A stretch of DNA of 64,000 nucleotides, from the NCBI RefSeq assembly GCF_004762035.2, contig NZ_SIJK02000005.1, forward strand, positions 1 to 64,000, in the 5' to 3' direction. The DNA is from Candidatus Chloroploca mongolica. Lineage in GTDB: Bacteria > Chloroflexota > Chloroflexia > Chloroflexales > Chloroflexaceae. The position numbers were made by a program, and so were the translations under genes. Numbering within the stretch: position 1 is the stretch's first letter; each line of letters opens with the position of its first letter. The notes beneath the pieces were generated by a model, which saw only the letters and a program-made list of their open reading frames with translations, searched no databases and was not told the DNA's origin. This document shows, piece by piece, positions 8,364-17,594 of this stretch.

Positions 8364-9290
8364 CTATGCTCGGAGGGGGACGCGTTGCTGATCAAGCCAA
8401 GCAAGCAGGCTTGCCATGGCACCACGATGGTACCGCTCGGCCCATCCCGGATCTTCCCAATCAAGCGGGCCAGTTGTGATGTCGAACAGCGTGTGTTCAG
8501 CACCTTCCGCAACATAGAGGCTGGCACCGTAGGGCAAGGCTGCCTGGTGGGCGGCAACGGCTTCGGGGCCGATCCGGTTCAATTCGGCTTCGCTATCGGC
8601 AACAATAACATGGATCGGAGCCTCGATGGCAACGATCATGGCTTGATCAAGGAGATTGGAGAGCAGAGCAACGCCACGTGGGGGAGCGATAGTATGGTAC
8701 GCGGCGAATTGCTCAGCTACATTGTACGTGCCAATGCTCTGGGCGGCAATGAATATATAGTCCTGGTTTATTTCGGATGCACTGGTAGCCGCTTGATAGG
8801 CCGCCAGGGCATCGTCGCTCTCGCAGCAGCCATAGGTTCCTGCGCTTGCGCCGGTGCCGCGTTTGTCAAAGCGGAAGACGGCATAGCCCCTGGCAAGCAA
8901 GAGTGGTTCCATATAGGCATAGGCTGTGCGGTCTACTGGACCTGAGTGGTGAATAATAACCACCAGTGGATACGGCGGCAATCCTGCCGGCATAGCGAGT
9001 TCGCCCGCCAGCAGGGTGCCGTCGGCAGCCGGGAAGCTGATCTCGCGCCGTGCCTGGGCGCTTGCGGTCGGCAGAGGGGTCGGCAGAAGCGTTGGTGCAG
9101 GGGCCTGCTCGCTCTGTTGTGCTGGTGCTGTGCAGCCGACCAGCATAACAACCAGGAGAAGTAGACCGAGCCATCTTGGTACCTGTTCATAGGTGACGTG
9201 GCAGGCAGCCCTGGGAGCGAGGGCGTCCCGCCCTCGAAGGCACCCCGAGGGCGGGACGCCCTCGCTCCCAGGAAAAGGACAACTCCTCAT
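8364..9290 (-). CDS. Alpha/beta-hydrolase lipoprotein
   Basis: Serine hydrolase with a probable lipid anchor. Residues about 38-53 form a signal peptide ending in the lipobox LVGC (Cys53), followed by a Pro/Thr/Gln-rich spacer and an alpha/beta-hydrolase fold: HHSGP, FDKRGTGAS, nucleophile elbow AQSIG (Ser185), and likely Asp232 and His266. Dienelactone-hydrolase/esterase-like function is plausible; the substrate is unknown. The only in-frame ATG (9288-9290) overlaps the TGA of the upstream gene, yet residues 9-30 before the signal peptide are encoded by a 27-bp inverted repeat (9210-9272). Either the repeat inserted in frame and lengthened the n-region, or a non-ATG start nearer the signal peptide is used. 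I see no good GTG or TTG candidate. Confidence 0.8.
   Translation of the reverse strand: MRSCPFPGSEGVPPSGCLRGRDALAPRAACHVTYEQVPRWLGLLLLVVMLVGCTAPAQQSEQAPAPTLLPTPLPTASAQARREISFPAADGTLLAGELAMPAGLPPYPLVVIIHHSGPVDRTAYAYMEPLLLARGYAVFRFDKRGTGASAGTYGCCESDDALAAYQAATSASEINQDYIFIAAQSIGTYNVAEQFAAYHTIAPPRGVALLSNLLDQAMIVAIEAPIHVIVADSEAELNRIGPEAVAAHQAALPYGASLYVAEGAEHTLFDITTGPLDWEDPGWAERYHRGAMASLLAWLDQQRVPLRA
9210..9272. repeat. 27-bp perfect hairpin inside the 5' end of the lipoprotein gene
   Basis: Arms 9210-9236 and 9246-9272 are fully complementary, with a 9 nt loop. The core is gagggcgggacgccctcg. It begins 15 nt after the stop of the gene ending at 9287, but also lies within the reading frame of the next gene. 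Confidence 0.9.
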
Positions 9291-10960
9291 GGTTGCCGTT
9301 CCAGCACCACACGGTAGACGCTCACCTCGTTTTGGGCAAAGACCAGTTCGAGCTCGGGGGCGGCGTCAAGCAAGGCCTCGCGGGGCACATCCTGCTCACG
9401 CGCAATGACATAGCTTACCGCAAACTGGTTCAGGATCGCCTCGCGCTCGGCAGGTTGCGCCGTCGGATCGAGCACCACCTCGGCCATGCGCACTTTTTCA
9501 AAGTAGTCGAGGGTGCCGGCCCAATGCGCCAGAAACGCTCGCGCATCAGTCCAGACGGGTACGTGCTGGTTGATCATCAACGTGCCGAGCACGACATCAT
9601 CACGCGTAGTGGCGGCTTCGAGCCAGCGCAAAGCTGCGACTTCGCTCTGTGCGAGATAGTATGGTTCGCTGTAGCGCGTCAGATCATAGAGCCGCCAGGT
9701 CCAGATATAGACATTGGTCGCCACACTCAACCCCAGGATCGCTGCAAGCAAGAAGGGGGCCGTGCGCGGGGTGCGCTGCTGTAACCAGGGCCAGACATGC
9801 GTATAGATCGCCGTAGCCGCCAGAATCGCGATCGGCATCTGCCAGCCAAGCAATAGATGGATCTGAAATTTGAGTGGCAAATAGATCAAAACAAAATGCA
9901 CCAGGAACCAGATCGCGACGAGGAGCTCGGTATCGTTGCGGCTCTGCAGCATCCGTGGGCGAAAGGCGATCAGTGCGAGCAGCAGCGGCACGCCCATCAG
10001 GATCGGCAGATGCAAGAGATTCGGCGTCCAGGCACCGGCGTTATCAAACTGGGCAAGTTTGCCGCCCCAGGTCGCATCATTCAGCACCAGGTACGCCAGG
10101 TAGCCTGCCGGAGGAATCGTACAGACCGCAATAATCGCGGCACTCTTGCCGAGAAAAACGGGAAAACGGCGATCGCGCCACCAGATCAAGATCCCCCACA
10201 GGCCAAGCACGCTGTAGATGGTCAGCAGATCATAGGCATGTTGCAGCCCGATCAGCGTGCCAACCAGCCCGGCGGCAACGGCATAACGCAACTGTTGCCG
10301 CTGCTGCGCATAGAGCGTCAACCCGATCATGCCGATGAGTAGGGCAAGGGCAATGGCAAAGTGGGGAAAGGCCATGATCTGAAAGAAGCTATTCGCCTCT
10401 GACGTATAAATATCAAACGGAAAAGGCGCATCGGGGAGATCCTGGGCATACTTGACGATGATCCAGACAAACCCGACGCCACCTGAAAAACAGAAGAAGA
10501 GGAACGCGAGCCAGCGTTGTTTCACGTCGGGTACGGCAATGCGCAAGAAGGCATATGCGACGCTTACCAGCAAGACCGTTGCAACGACGCGCAAGAGCGT
10601 GAAGATGACATAATATTCAACCCCAAAAAAATCCCCGATCCGTCCCGCGCTCCACCAGAGCAGGTGAAACAACGCCGGATCATTTGGCTCGGCGGTCAAC
10701 CGATTAGGGGCCAGATGCTCGTGCCGCAGATCGCGCATCCAGGCGAAGTACTGATTATGATCGGGAATATTAAAGATAACCCCGGTAAAAAACCGATCTT
10801 CTGGCGCAGTCACATTCGCATAAATTGTCGGAATAAGGCTGAGTATCACCATCAAGAGGGTGATCAGCGCAACAAGACGCCATTCCCAGCCATAGCGCTT
10901 GGCTTGCACCTTTGCCGGGTTGGTGCTTGATATCGTCAAAGGGCGCTCATTGATTGACAT
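9287..10960 (-). CDS. Polytopic membrane protein, GT-C glycosyltransferase-like
   Basis: 557 residues from the chosen start. After a short cytoplasmic N-terminus there are roughly ten to twelve membrane segments; the first extracellular loop carries PEDRFFTGVIFNIPDHNQYFAWMRDL, split by acidic residues as in GT-C enzymes, and the C-terminal 120 residues are soluble and look extracellular. GT-C proteins transfer sugars from lipid-linked donors at the outer face of the membrane; the specific family is not clear to me. ATG at 10958-10960 is preferred over an upstream one because GGAGG lies 8 nt before it and it falls just after the preceding stop at 10972. The stop overlaps the next start as ATGA. 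Confidence 0.7.
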   Translation of the reverse strand: MSINERPLTISSTNPAKVQAKRYGWEWRLVALITLLMVILSLIPTIYANVTAPEDRFFTGVIFNIPDHNQYFAWMRDLRHEHLAPNRLTAEPNDPALFHLLWWSAGRIGDFFGVEYYVIFTLLRVVATVLLVSVAYAFLRIAVPDVKQRWLAFLFFCFSGGVGFVWIIVKYAQDLPDAPFPFDIYTSEANSFFQIMAFPHFAIALALLIGMIGLTLYAQQRQQLRYAVAAGLVGTLIGLQHAYDLLTIYSVLGLWGILIWWRDRRFPVFLGKSAAIIAVCTIPPAGYLAYLVLNDATWGGKLAQFDNAGAWTPNLLHLPILMGVPLLLALIAFRPRMLQSRNDTELLVAIWFLVHFVLIYLPLKFQIHLLLGWQMPIAILAATAIYTHVWPWLQQRTPRTAPFLLAAILGLSVATNVYIWTWRLYDLTRYSEPYYLAQSEVAALRWLEAATTRDDVVLGTLMINQHVPVWTDARAFLAHWAGTLDYFEKVRMAEVVLDPTAQPAEREAILNQFAVSYVIAREQDVPREALLDAAPELELVFAQNEVSVYRVVLERQP

Positions 10961-10971
10961 CTGTGCCTCCG

Positions 10972-12639
10972 TTATCTTCTGCGCCGCAGCATCCACACCC
11001 GCATCGCAATCACCGAGCCAAAGACCAACACCACCGGGAGCAGCGCCAGGCCAATCGCCTCGTAGCCTGTTGTCTCCCAACGTGGCCGTTCGCCCAGGGG
11101 TGGTGTTTGCTGGATGCCTGCCGGCAAGGGCGTCGGGGTCGGGGTTGTCTCGCTCACGGCTGCTTCGACGACGGGTATCGCCGTTGGCACCGGTGTAAAG
11201 AACGGCAAGGGCGTCGTTGCCGGTGCGCCAAGGGGCCGACTGCTATGCCACACCCGATAGCGTGCCCGTTCGCTATCAAAAAGATCGTCCCGATTGCGCG
11301 TAAACCAGACCGCGTGCAATTCGTTGCCATTGAGCACGGCCAGCTTTGGATATTCGGGATAGAGGTCGTTGCGCACGATTTCGGTTGGCTGCCCCCAGCG
11401 CCCGTTGCTATAGGTCAGATGCCAGAGCCCGGGTGGGGTAAAGACATCCGTGAGATCATCAAAGGGGCGAAAGGCGACGAGCAACAGATGGACATTGCCT
11501 GCCCCGTCGGTTGCCATATGGTAAATATCAAGATCGGAAGGCCGCGCACGCAGGTTGGGCAATTCGACCGCCTGCGTCCACGTATTGCCGCCATCAGGCG
11601 AAGATTGGGCATAGATGCGGTTGACAGCGACGCCACGAAAGACGATCACCGGATTGCCACTGCCATCGAGCCCGAGCGTGGTCTGTTGCACGGCATCAAG
11701 CGGGGCCGCTGAGGCTGTGGCCGGTTCCGGCGTGAGTGAACGCTCGGCTGGTTGGCGGGCGGCCTGCTCATACGCGGCCAGGGCGACGCCACTGTCCGGC
11801 AAGCGAACATAGGTTGGCGTGGTCCAGTTCTTCCCCCCATCATCCGACCGCCGATAGACCCCTGCGCGTGCCAACCCTGCCCCTGCGAACCAGTCAATGC
11901 CCTCATCCCACACCACGTGAATGCGATCAAATTGGTCAATCTGAACATGCGGCCGATTCTCGCCGTCGTTGGGCGTGTCCGACAAATTCATCGGACTGCT
12001 CCAGGTGACTCCGCCATCGTGCGAATTGCGATAGAAGAGGTCGGCACAATTAGGACAGACCAGATTGGGCGGTTGACCTGGTTCATCGCTGATCGCTTCT
12101 GACCAGAAGGCGTGCAGGACACCGTGGCTATCGCTGGCTATTTCGACATAATAGGCTGCGCCAAAACCACTGATGCGTACCGGATCACTCCATACTAGTG
12201 CATTACGTGCTTCTGCGATGGGGGCACTGGTATGCAAAATACTTGTTGTACTTCGATAGATTGCATGCAAGCGTCCATCACGGGCCACCGTCAGCCGGTT
12301 ACGTACCGTAAAACCACCTGTCCCGGGGGCCAGTACTTCGCTGATTGACGACCAGACGCCATCACGTCGTTCGCGGTACATCAGCAGATCGAGGCTGCCG
12401 CCGTCGCGCTCACTCAGGCCAATGCCGCTGTACCAGGTAACATGCACGGTTTCCGGTGGGCTCACCGCGATATCAGGGAACCACGACGAGCCATAGCGGC
12501 GTGCGTTGGGATCATCCTCGGCTGGACGTGGCGGCGACAGTTCGAACGGCGTTGACCAGGCACTCCGCTGGGCCGCGACCGGACTCAGCATGACCGCAAC
12601 AAGACTCAGGGCTATAAGTGCAACAAAGAATGTTTTCAT
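10972..12639 (-). CDS. Membrane-anchored BNR/Asp-box propeller (sialidase-like fold)
   Basis: 555 residues with a cleavable signal peptide (about 1-23, ending VAAQ), a beta-propeller carrying at least three Asp boxes (SHDGGVTWSS, SDDGGKNWTT, SPDGGNTWTQ), a Thr/Pro-rich stretch, and a C-terminal membrane helix (about 528-549) followed by RRRR. Asp boxes occur in sialidases and many other propellers; I cannot identify the sialidase Arg triad or catalytic Tyr/Glu with confidence, so an enzymatic role is unproven. The start ATG overlaps the stop of the upstream polymerase gene by 4 bp, indicating translational coupling. Likely displayed outside the membrane in the polysaccharide-assembly operon. 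Confidence 0.8.
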   Translation of the reverse strand: MKTFFVALIALSLVAVMLSPVAAQRSAWSTPFELSPPRPAEDDPNARRYGSSWFPDIAVSPPETVHVTWYSGIGLSERDGGSLDLLMYRERRDGVWSSISEVLAPGTGGFTVRNRLTVARDGRLHAIYRSTTSILHTSAPIAEARNALVWSDPVRISGFGAAYYVEIASDSHGVLHAFWSEAISDEPGQPPNLVCPNCADLFYRNSHDGGVTWSSPMNLSDTPNDGENRPHVQIDQFDRIHVVWDEGIDWFAGAGLARAGVYRRSDDGGKNWTTPTYVRLPDSGVALAAYEQAARQPAERSLTPEPATASAAPLDAVQQTTLGLDGSGNPVIVFRGVAVNRIYAQSSPDGGNTWTQAVELPNLRARPSDLDIYHMATDGAGNVHLLLVAFRPFDDLTDVFTPPGLWHLTYSNGRWGQPTEIVRNDLYPEYPKLAVLNGNELHAVWFTRNRDDLFDSERARYRVWHSSRPLGAPATTPLPFFTPVPTAIPVVEAAVSETTPTPTPLPAGIQQTPPLGERPRWETTGYEAIGLALLPVVLVFGSVIAMRVWMLRRRR

Positions 12640-14087
12640 CCTTGTCTGACTATTTCGCTATGTTGCTGTGCAACGGGCTTGGCGTGCTGACTCACGCGAT
12701 CAACACTAATGATCAAACCAAGGAAGATCCAGTTATAAACGATATAACTGAAGCCTGTAATGCCCTGATTATAGGCAAACGGTAACATCCAATCACCAAA
12801 GATCATTGAAAACTGCGCAGCGATCCATCCACTAAGTGAAGTCATCGCCGTGATACGCAGTAGCCCTTCTGGGGCATTGCTCATCACTCGCCACCCATAG
12901 CGCACACTTGCCACGGTAAACCAGATCCAGACAGCCATCCCGACAAAGCCAAACTGCGCCAGGATATCCATATGATTATTGTGGGTTGAGCGGGCATCCC
13001 ATGGAAAATAGGTCATATTGTAGGGCGAGTAGCCAGCTGGTCCAGTGCCGAGGAACCAGTGATCAAAAATTACACCAAAGTTTCGTTCCCAAATCGCGAA
13101 CCGTTCTAGCCCACCCTCATCAATTTCTTCAGCGATCATTTGTTCAATCTGAGGGCGAATTGATCCAAAAAAGGTAAAGCTAATAGTCACTGCGATCAGA
13201 ATAGTAAATATTAAGCGTGAACGCATCCAGAGAATGATCGCTATGGCTAGAATAGTTGGAACCCAACCCGAGAGCCAGCTTGAGTTGAGGATCATCATAA
13301 CGTAGAGATGCCATACGATTAGTGTGATAATCAGCAAGCGCCAGTACCAACGCAGTTGTTGTGTCGTAAGTATGACAAAAAGTGAGACTACAGACCATAG
13401 ACCGCAACTACCACGGTCATTGAGGATGTTCTGGCGTATGCTGAAAAATTGTGTAACCGTCATTAATATGCCACAAACAATGAAACAGACTAGATAGAAT
13501 TTAATCTTCCAAGCTTGATCAATAAACCGTCCGACCAAAAAGGGAATACACATCAGGCTGATCATCGTCACGAGTGACCCGATCTGGGTGAAGATGAAGT
13601 TCCCTCCCATCACGCGCATATTGAGGATCGGATCGCGCCAGAGGATGCCCCAGGGCAATGAGATGATGCAGATCAGCATAAAGATCAGCAACGGCCAGGT
13701 AAAGGGCGACGCTGGCACTTGCCATTCACGCCGGACGATCATTGTTAGCCCCCAGATGGCAACGAGTCCGAGGGTCAGCACAAGACTGGCTGGCAGCGTG
13801 CTCTCGGTTCCGGTTGGCAATTCGATGAACCGGAGCAGCAGCGCGGTCAGGGGCAAGACCAAGACCAGGGTATCAAAGTAGCGCACCGAGGCACCAAAGC
13901 TTACGGCCATGAACGGCAAAGCTACCAGCGCCAGCATCGGGAGGATGCGCCCCGAGCCGCCAAGCAGTCCTATGAGCACGGTGAGGCCGAGCAACCCGAG
14001 CAGCACGCCCCCGATCTTTACCGTTCGGGGAAGCTGATGCAGCAGGTAGCCCAGGTAGCCAATGGTATCGCCACGGATCAGTTGCAT
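12636..14087 (-). CDS. O-antigen ligase/polymerase-like membrane protein (Wzy-like)
   Basis: 483 residues with about eleven membrane segments and the large periplasmic-side loop typical of Wzy/WaaL proteins. The loop contains HWFLGTGPAGYSPYNMTYFPWDA followed by THNNHMDILAQFGFVG, the H-N-x-x-L/DxxxxxG arrangement that is the best hallmark of this superfamily. It probably polymerises undecaprenyl-linked repeat units or transfers chains to an acceptor outside the membrane. Wzx-like flippases and a Wzz-like protein in the same locus favour the polymerase role. The start at 14087 lies 3 bp from the preceding stop. Confidence 0.85.
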   Translation of the reverse strand: MQLIRGDTIGYLGYLLHQLPRTVKIGGVLLGLLGLTVLIGLLGGSGRILPMLALVALPFMAVSFGASVRYFDTLVLVLPLTALLLRFIELPTGTESTLPASLVLTLGLVAIWGLTMIVRREWQVPASPFTWPLLIFMLICIISLPWGILWRDPILNMRVMGGNFIFTQIGSLVTMISLMCIPFLVGRFIDQAWKIKFYLVCFIVCGILMTVTQFFSIRQNILNDRGSCGLWSVVSLFVILTTQQLRWYWRLLIITLIVWHLYVMMILNSSWLSGWVPTILAIAIILWMRSRLIFTILIAVTISFTFFGSIRPQIEQMIAEEIDEGGLERFAIWERNFGVIFDHWFLGTGPAGYSPYNMTYFPWDARSTHNNHMDILAQFGFVGMAVWIWFTVASVRYGWRVMSNAPEGLLRITAMTSLSGWIAAQFSMIFGDWMLPFAYNQGITGFSYIVYNWIFLGLIISVDRVSQHAKPVAQQHSEIVRQG

Positions 14088-14090
14088 TGT

Positions 14091-15035
14091 TTATGCGATC
14101 TCTTCGGTGACAGGACGACGCCAGGTGTGACGTTTCACTGCCATCAATAGAAGTGCGCCATCGCGGGCGAAGGCGTGCCCGGTTGGATGTTTTGCTGCGG
14201 TTGCCAGGAGGATGACCCCCCCAAGCGTCGCTTTGCCCAGAAAAATGGTCTGCAAGCCGACCCCAAGCGTTGTGCGGGCCAGGTCGCCATAGTGCTTGCC
14301 AAAAAAGCGTAGTTTGCTCAGGTAGAGTTCCGCTTTCATCCGGGTCGCCGAGCGCTTGCTGCTCTGCCCGCCAAAATGGATCACTTCAGACGCGGGGAGG
14401 TAGCAGACCTTCCAGCCAGCCTGACGGGTGCGGTAACACCAGTCAACCTCTTCCGTATACATAAAGTAGCGCTCGTCCATCAGCCCGACCTGGCCGAGGA
14501 TGCTGCGCCGGATCATCAAGACCGCCCCGTCAATCCAATCAGTGCTATACACGATCGTACCATTTTTGGTCGGGTAGCGCCAGCGCAAGCGTACTTTTTT
14601 GCCGACCAGTTCGGTTAGCAGATTGGGAAAGAGCGCCCATGAACGCTGCAATGTTCCGTCGGCATTGAGCAGGCGCGACCCGACGATGCCAACATCCGGG
14701 TGGGCATCAAGAAAGTGGACGAGGCGAGTGATCGAGGCGGGTTGGGCAATGGTGTCGCTGTTGAGCAGCAAGACATGGCGCCCGTCACTCGCCCGGATGG
14801 CCTGGTTGTTGGCGGTGGCAAAGCCCCGATTGTCGCGGTTGGCGATGATCTGGACTTCGGGGAACGCCGCCCGCACGTCGGCGACGCTGCCATCAACCGA
14901 GCCATTGTCGACTACCCAGGTCTCGGCTTTGATGCCCTCGGTTGCCGCCGGTAGTGCCGCAAGACAGTCGAGCAGCAGTTGGCGGGTGTTCCAGTTGACA
15001 ATAACAATCGTGACATCAGCCTGTGGTGATGGCAT
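14091..15035 (-). CDS. Family 2 glycosyltransferase
   Basis: 314 residues from the chosen start. GT-A fold: VTIVIVNWN at the N-terminus, WVVDNGSVDGS, NRGFATANNQAI, LLLNSDT (nucleotide/metal-binding Asp) and DERYFMYTEEVDWCYR, the pattern of rhamnosyltransferase-like GT2 enzymes. A hydrophobic C-terminal segment may attach it to the membrane. ATG at 15033-15035 is chosen because GGGGGAG lies 8 nt upstream and homology begins two codons later; it overlaps the preceding gene by 20 bp. It should add a sugar to the lipid-linked repeat unit in the cytoplasm; donor and linkage unknown. Confidence 0.9.
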   Translation of the reverse strand: MPSPQADVTIVIVNWNTRQLLLDCLAALPAATEGIKAETWVVDNGSVDGSVADVRAAFPEVQIIANRDNRGFATANNQAIRASDGRHVLLLNSDTIAQPASITRLVHFLDAHPDVGIVGSRLLNADGTLQRSWALFPNLLTELVGKKVRLRWRYPTKNGTIVYSTDWIDGAVLMIRRSILGQVGLMDERYFMYTEEVDWCYRTRQAGWKVCYLPASEVIHFGGQSSKRSATRMKAELYLSKLRFFGKHYGDLARTTLGVGLQTIFLGKATLGGVILLATAAKHPTGHAFARDGALLLMAVKRHTWRRPVTEEIA

Positions 15036-16236
15036 GGCGGTAGCTCCCCCTGGTTGCAATCGTCTGTAACAGATCTTCGAGTCGTTGCGCAAGAACCTGC
15101 CAATCATAGTGTGTGGCGACAGCCCGTCGCCCGGCCTGGCTGAGGCGTACGCGTGCCGATGCATCTTCGAGCAGCTGCAAGGTCGCTCGCGCAAAAGCGT
15201 CGGTACTATCGGCGATGAGCAGGTGCTCGCCGTCAACGAGGGCTAGCCCTTCACTGCCCTTGCTGGTGCTCACCACCGGTGTCCCCACGGCGAGCGCCTC
15301 AAGGATCTTGAGGCGTGTCCCGCCTCCTTCCCGTAACGGCACAACCTCGATACTGCTCTGGGCAATGAGGGCGCGAATATCTTCGACATATCCGGTCAGC
15401 ACTACGCCGTCGAGGTTGGGCAACGCGGCTCGCTGTTCGGGGGTCGTGCGCCCGGTGATGCGCAGGAGCGTCTGCGGGCGTTCCTGGCGGATCTTTGGGA
15501 AGATCGCCTCGAGAAAATAGCGCATTGCATCGAGGTTGGCACTGTACGAGAGCGCCCCCGGATAGATGAGCGTATCGGGATCGGGGTGGTAGGTATAGTC
15601 ACGGCAGCCTGTCACATCGGCCCCATTGGGAATAACCGCAAGCTCGAGTGGATGTTTGCCGGCAAGCTGGCGTACGGTCTTGGCTTCGCCCTCTGAGACG
15701 ACGGTGACTGCCGCAAGTTGGCGCAGCAAACCCGCCACATAGCGGCGGTGTTTGATGGCGGTCAGCACATAGCGTAGCCGCCGTTGTACATCCTGGTAGC
15801 TGCGAAACTGTTCCAGCATATAGCCGAGTTCGAGTTGTTCGAGCACCACTGGCAGGCCGCGTACCTGCAGGGCATAGGGTGCGACATCAATCTCGAAGGC
15901 GAGCACGATGTCAGGTCGGATGCGGTCTGCCGTGGTATGCACCGCCCTGGCAAACGCTTGACTCCATGTTGCCCGTACCGAGGCTGGCTCGGTGACGACC
16001 AGGCTCTGCACACGATCGGTCAGGGTCAGCGGGCGTCCGGGTCGCGGCATTGCCTGAAACGACGCGCAGATGGCCGCAATCTCGTCGGCACACACCTCGG
16101 TCGTGTCGCCCTGGGTAAAGGCGAGCAGATGCACCTCGTGCGTGCGGGCAAGGTGGCGCAGCAGGTGCATAATGCGCATCCGCGAGCCATTATCCGCAGG
16201 TTCGGGCCACCAGGTTGAGAGTGCTAGTATACGCAT
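15016..16236 (-). CDS. Family 4 glycosyltransferase
   Basis: 406 residues, GT-B fold. N-terminal MRILALSTWWPEPADNGS.R is a typical GT4 acceptor-domain start, and the C-terminal domain has VVPLREGGGTRLKILEALAVGTPVVSTSKGSEGL split around the conserved E-x7-E region of GT4 enzymes. It transfers an unknown sugar from a nucleotide donor during repeat-unit assembly. The stop lies inside the start of the following GT2 gene. Between it and the next gene upstream is 165 bp containing a dispersed repeat (16345-16370). Confidence 0.9.
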   Translation of the reverse strand: MRILALSTWWPEPADNGSRMRIMHLLRHLARTHEVHLLAFTQGDTTEVCADEIAAICASFQAMPRPGRPLTLTDRVQSLVVTEPASVRATWSQAFARAVHTTADRIRPDIVLAFEIDVAPYALQVRGLPVVLEQLELGYMLEQFRSYQDVQRRLRYVLTAIKHRRYVAGLLRQLAAVTVVSEGEAKTVRQLAGKHPLELAVIPNGADVTGCRDYTYHPDPDTLIYPGALSYSANLDAMRYFLEAIFPKIRQERPQTLLRITGRTTPEQRAALPNLDGVVLTGYVEDIRALIAQSSIEVVPLREGGGTRLKILEALAVGTPVVSTSKGSEGLALVDGEHLLIADSTDAFARATLQLLEDASARVRLSQAGRRAVATHYDWQVLAQRLEDLLQTIATRGSYRHAITTG

Positions 16237-16344
16237 GATTCAGCCTGTTCGCTCCCCTTCAATAGTCTGGAACATAAGTGTTCTGCCCCACCTCTGGCAC
16301 AGCCACCCATCGTACGCCTGGCGTCCAGATACGTTCCTCAACAC

Positions 16345-16370
16345 CCTTTGCGCCTTTGCGCCTTTGCGTC
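16345..16370. repeat. Dispersed 'gcgcctttgcg' repeat
   Basis: Two to three units of ccctttgcg/cgcctttgcg ending in tttgcgtc, also found at 27175-27225, 27262-27312 and (opposite strand) 46557-46585. It sits about 30 nt after the stop of the gene ending at 16402. Confidence 0.8.
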
Positions 16371-16401
16371 AAATCGTCGGAAAACTTAATTCACAAACTA
16401 A

Positions 16402-17583
16402 TCAATCACGGTGTGGCACCGCAAGGTCTGCCGCTGCACCCGGACGGTGCTGTCCAGTTGCGGCAACAAAACGCTGATAACTCACCAGCGTCTGTTCGGC
16501 GGTCTTCGCCCACGAGAAGGCTTGCATGCGCTGGTAGCCGCGCTCGCGCAACCGGTCGGCTTCGGCTGGTTCAGTGAGCACAGCCTCGATATGGCGGGCA
16601 AACGCATGCTCATCTTCGGCGTCGGCGATCAAGGCGGCGTCGCCGGCGACTTCGGGGATCGAGCCGCGATCCGAGGCGATCACTGGTGCGCCGCAGGTCA
16701 TTGCTTCGAGCAGCGGAATGCCGAAGCCTTCGATCCACGAGGGAAAGAGAAAGGCCGAGGCGCCGCTAAAGAGGGCGATCAGGTCTTCACGGGATGGGCG
16801 TAGCAAGAGCCGCGCAAACCCGGCCTCAACCGCTTCCTGCACGACCGGCAGGGGTTGTTGGCGTGCAAAAAAGACGATTTCGTAGCGCTCACGCAGTGCG
16901 GCAGGCAGCAAACGCCACGCGCGTACCAGCACCGCCGGATTCTTCAGGCCATCAGCAAGCAGATAGGGCCGCGTGATGCCGTGACGCGCCTGCACCTCGG
17001 CGAGCACGGCCTGGTCAGTGATGCGCCGGAGATCGGGCGTTGGGGCGTGGTGGATGGCAACCACCCGGGCAGGCGCAAGCCTCGTATAGTGCAGAATCGC
17101 ACGCCGCGCATGCTCCGAGACGGTCAGGATGCCGTGTGCGCCCCGTACCGCCTGGCTGCTCATCAGGTGCAGGTAGGTCATCATGGCGATCGTACGCGGG
17201 TTCTTGGCGTGACCGGCGATGATCTCGCGCAGGGGCATCACATTGATCGCATCGTGCAACGTGATGACGCTTGCCACACCGGCTGGCCCAAACCCATAGT
17301 TCGTCGGGAAATGCGCCACGTCCAGGGCATCCTGGGCCATCGCTCGCCGCAGCTTGACGAGATCGTTGACGAGACTCGAGTGCGGCCCGCGATACGGCAG
17401 ATAGCGCACCGTCACATGGTCGGGCAAATGCTGCAACTCAAACGGAGCCTTGGTATCCGCATAGAGCACAAAATGATGCGTACGCCCTGCTTCGATCAGC
17501 GCAGGAACCAGGTGTTTGAGATAGGTATGCACGCCGCCCACAAGCCTATGGGAAAGATAGCGTACATCAAGGCCAATCCGCAT
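16402..17583 (-). CDS. Family 4 glycosyltransferase (mannosyltransferase-like)
   Basis: 393 residues. MRIGLDVRYLSHRLVGGVHTY is the start seen in GT4 mannosyl/rhamnosyltransferases (residue 20 onwards continues the first helix). The C-terminal domain has LFPSWIEGFGIPLLEAMTCG followed by APVIASDRGSIPEVAGDAA, a textbook GT4 donor-binding region with E-x7-E. ATG at 17581-17583 has GAGGAG 10 nt upstream. 11 bp separate it from the preceding GT2 gene, consistent with an operon. Donor and acceptor cannot be assigned from sequence alone. Confidence 0.92.
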   Translation of the reverse strand: MRIGLDVRYLSHRLVGGVHTYLKHLVPALIEAGRTHHFVLYADTKAPFELQHLPDHVTVRYLPYRGPHSSLVNDLVKLRRAMAQDALDVAHFPTNYGFGPAGVASVITLHDAINVMPLREIIAGHAKNPRTIAMMTYLHLMSSQAVRGAHGILTVSEHARRAILHYTRLAPARVVAIHHAPTPDLRRITDQAVLAEVQARHGITRPYLLADGLKNPAVLVRAWRLLPAALRERYEIVFFARQQPLPVVQEAVEAGFARLLLRPSREDLIALFSGASAFLFPSWIEGFGIPLLEAMTCGAPVIASDRGSIPEVAGDAALIADAEDEHAFARHIEAVLTEPAEADRLRERGYQRMQAFSWAKTAEQTLVSYQRFVAATGQHRPGAAADLAVPHRD

Positions 17584-17594
17584 AACCAGTCTCC

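Noticed and set aside
8319-8945. 208-residue plus-strand frame
   Set aside because: Antisense to the alpha/beta-hydrolase gene, whose signal peptide, nucleophile elbow and His make it the real gene.
10972-12639. True sialidase
   Set aside because: Only Asp boxes are clear; the catalytic Arg triad, Tyr and Glu cannot be placed, so the call is limited to a propeller fold.
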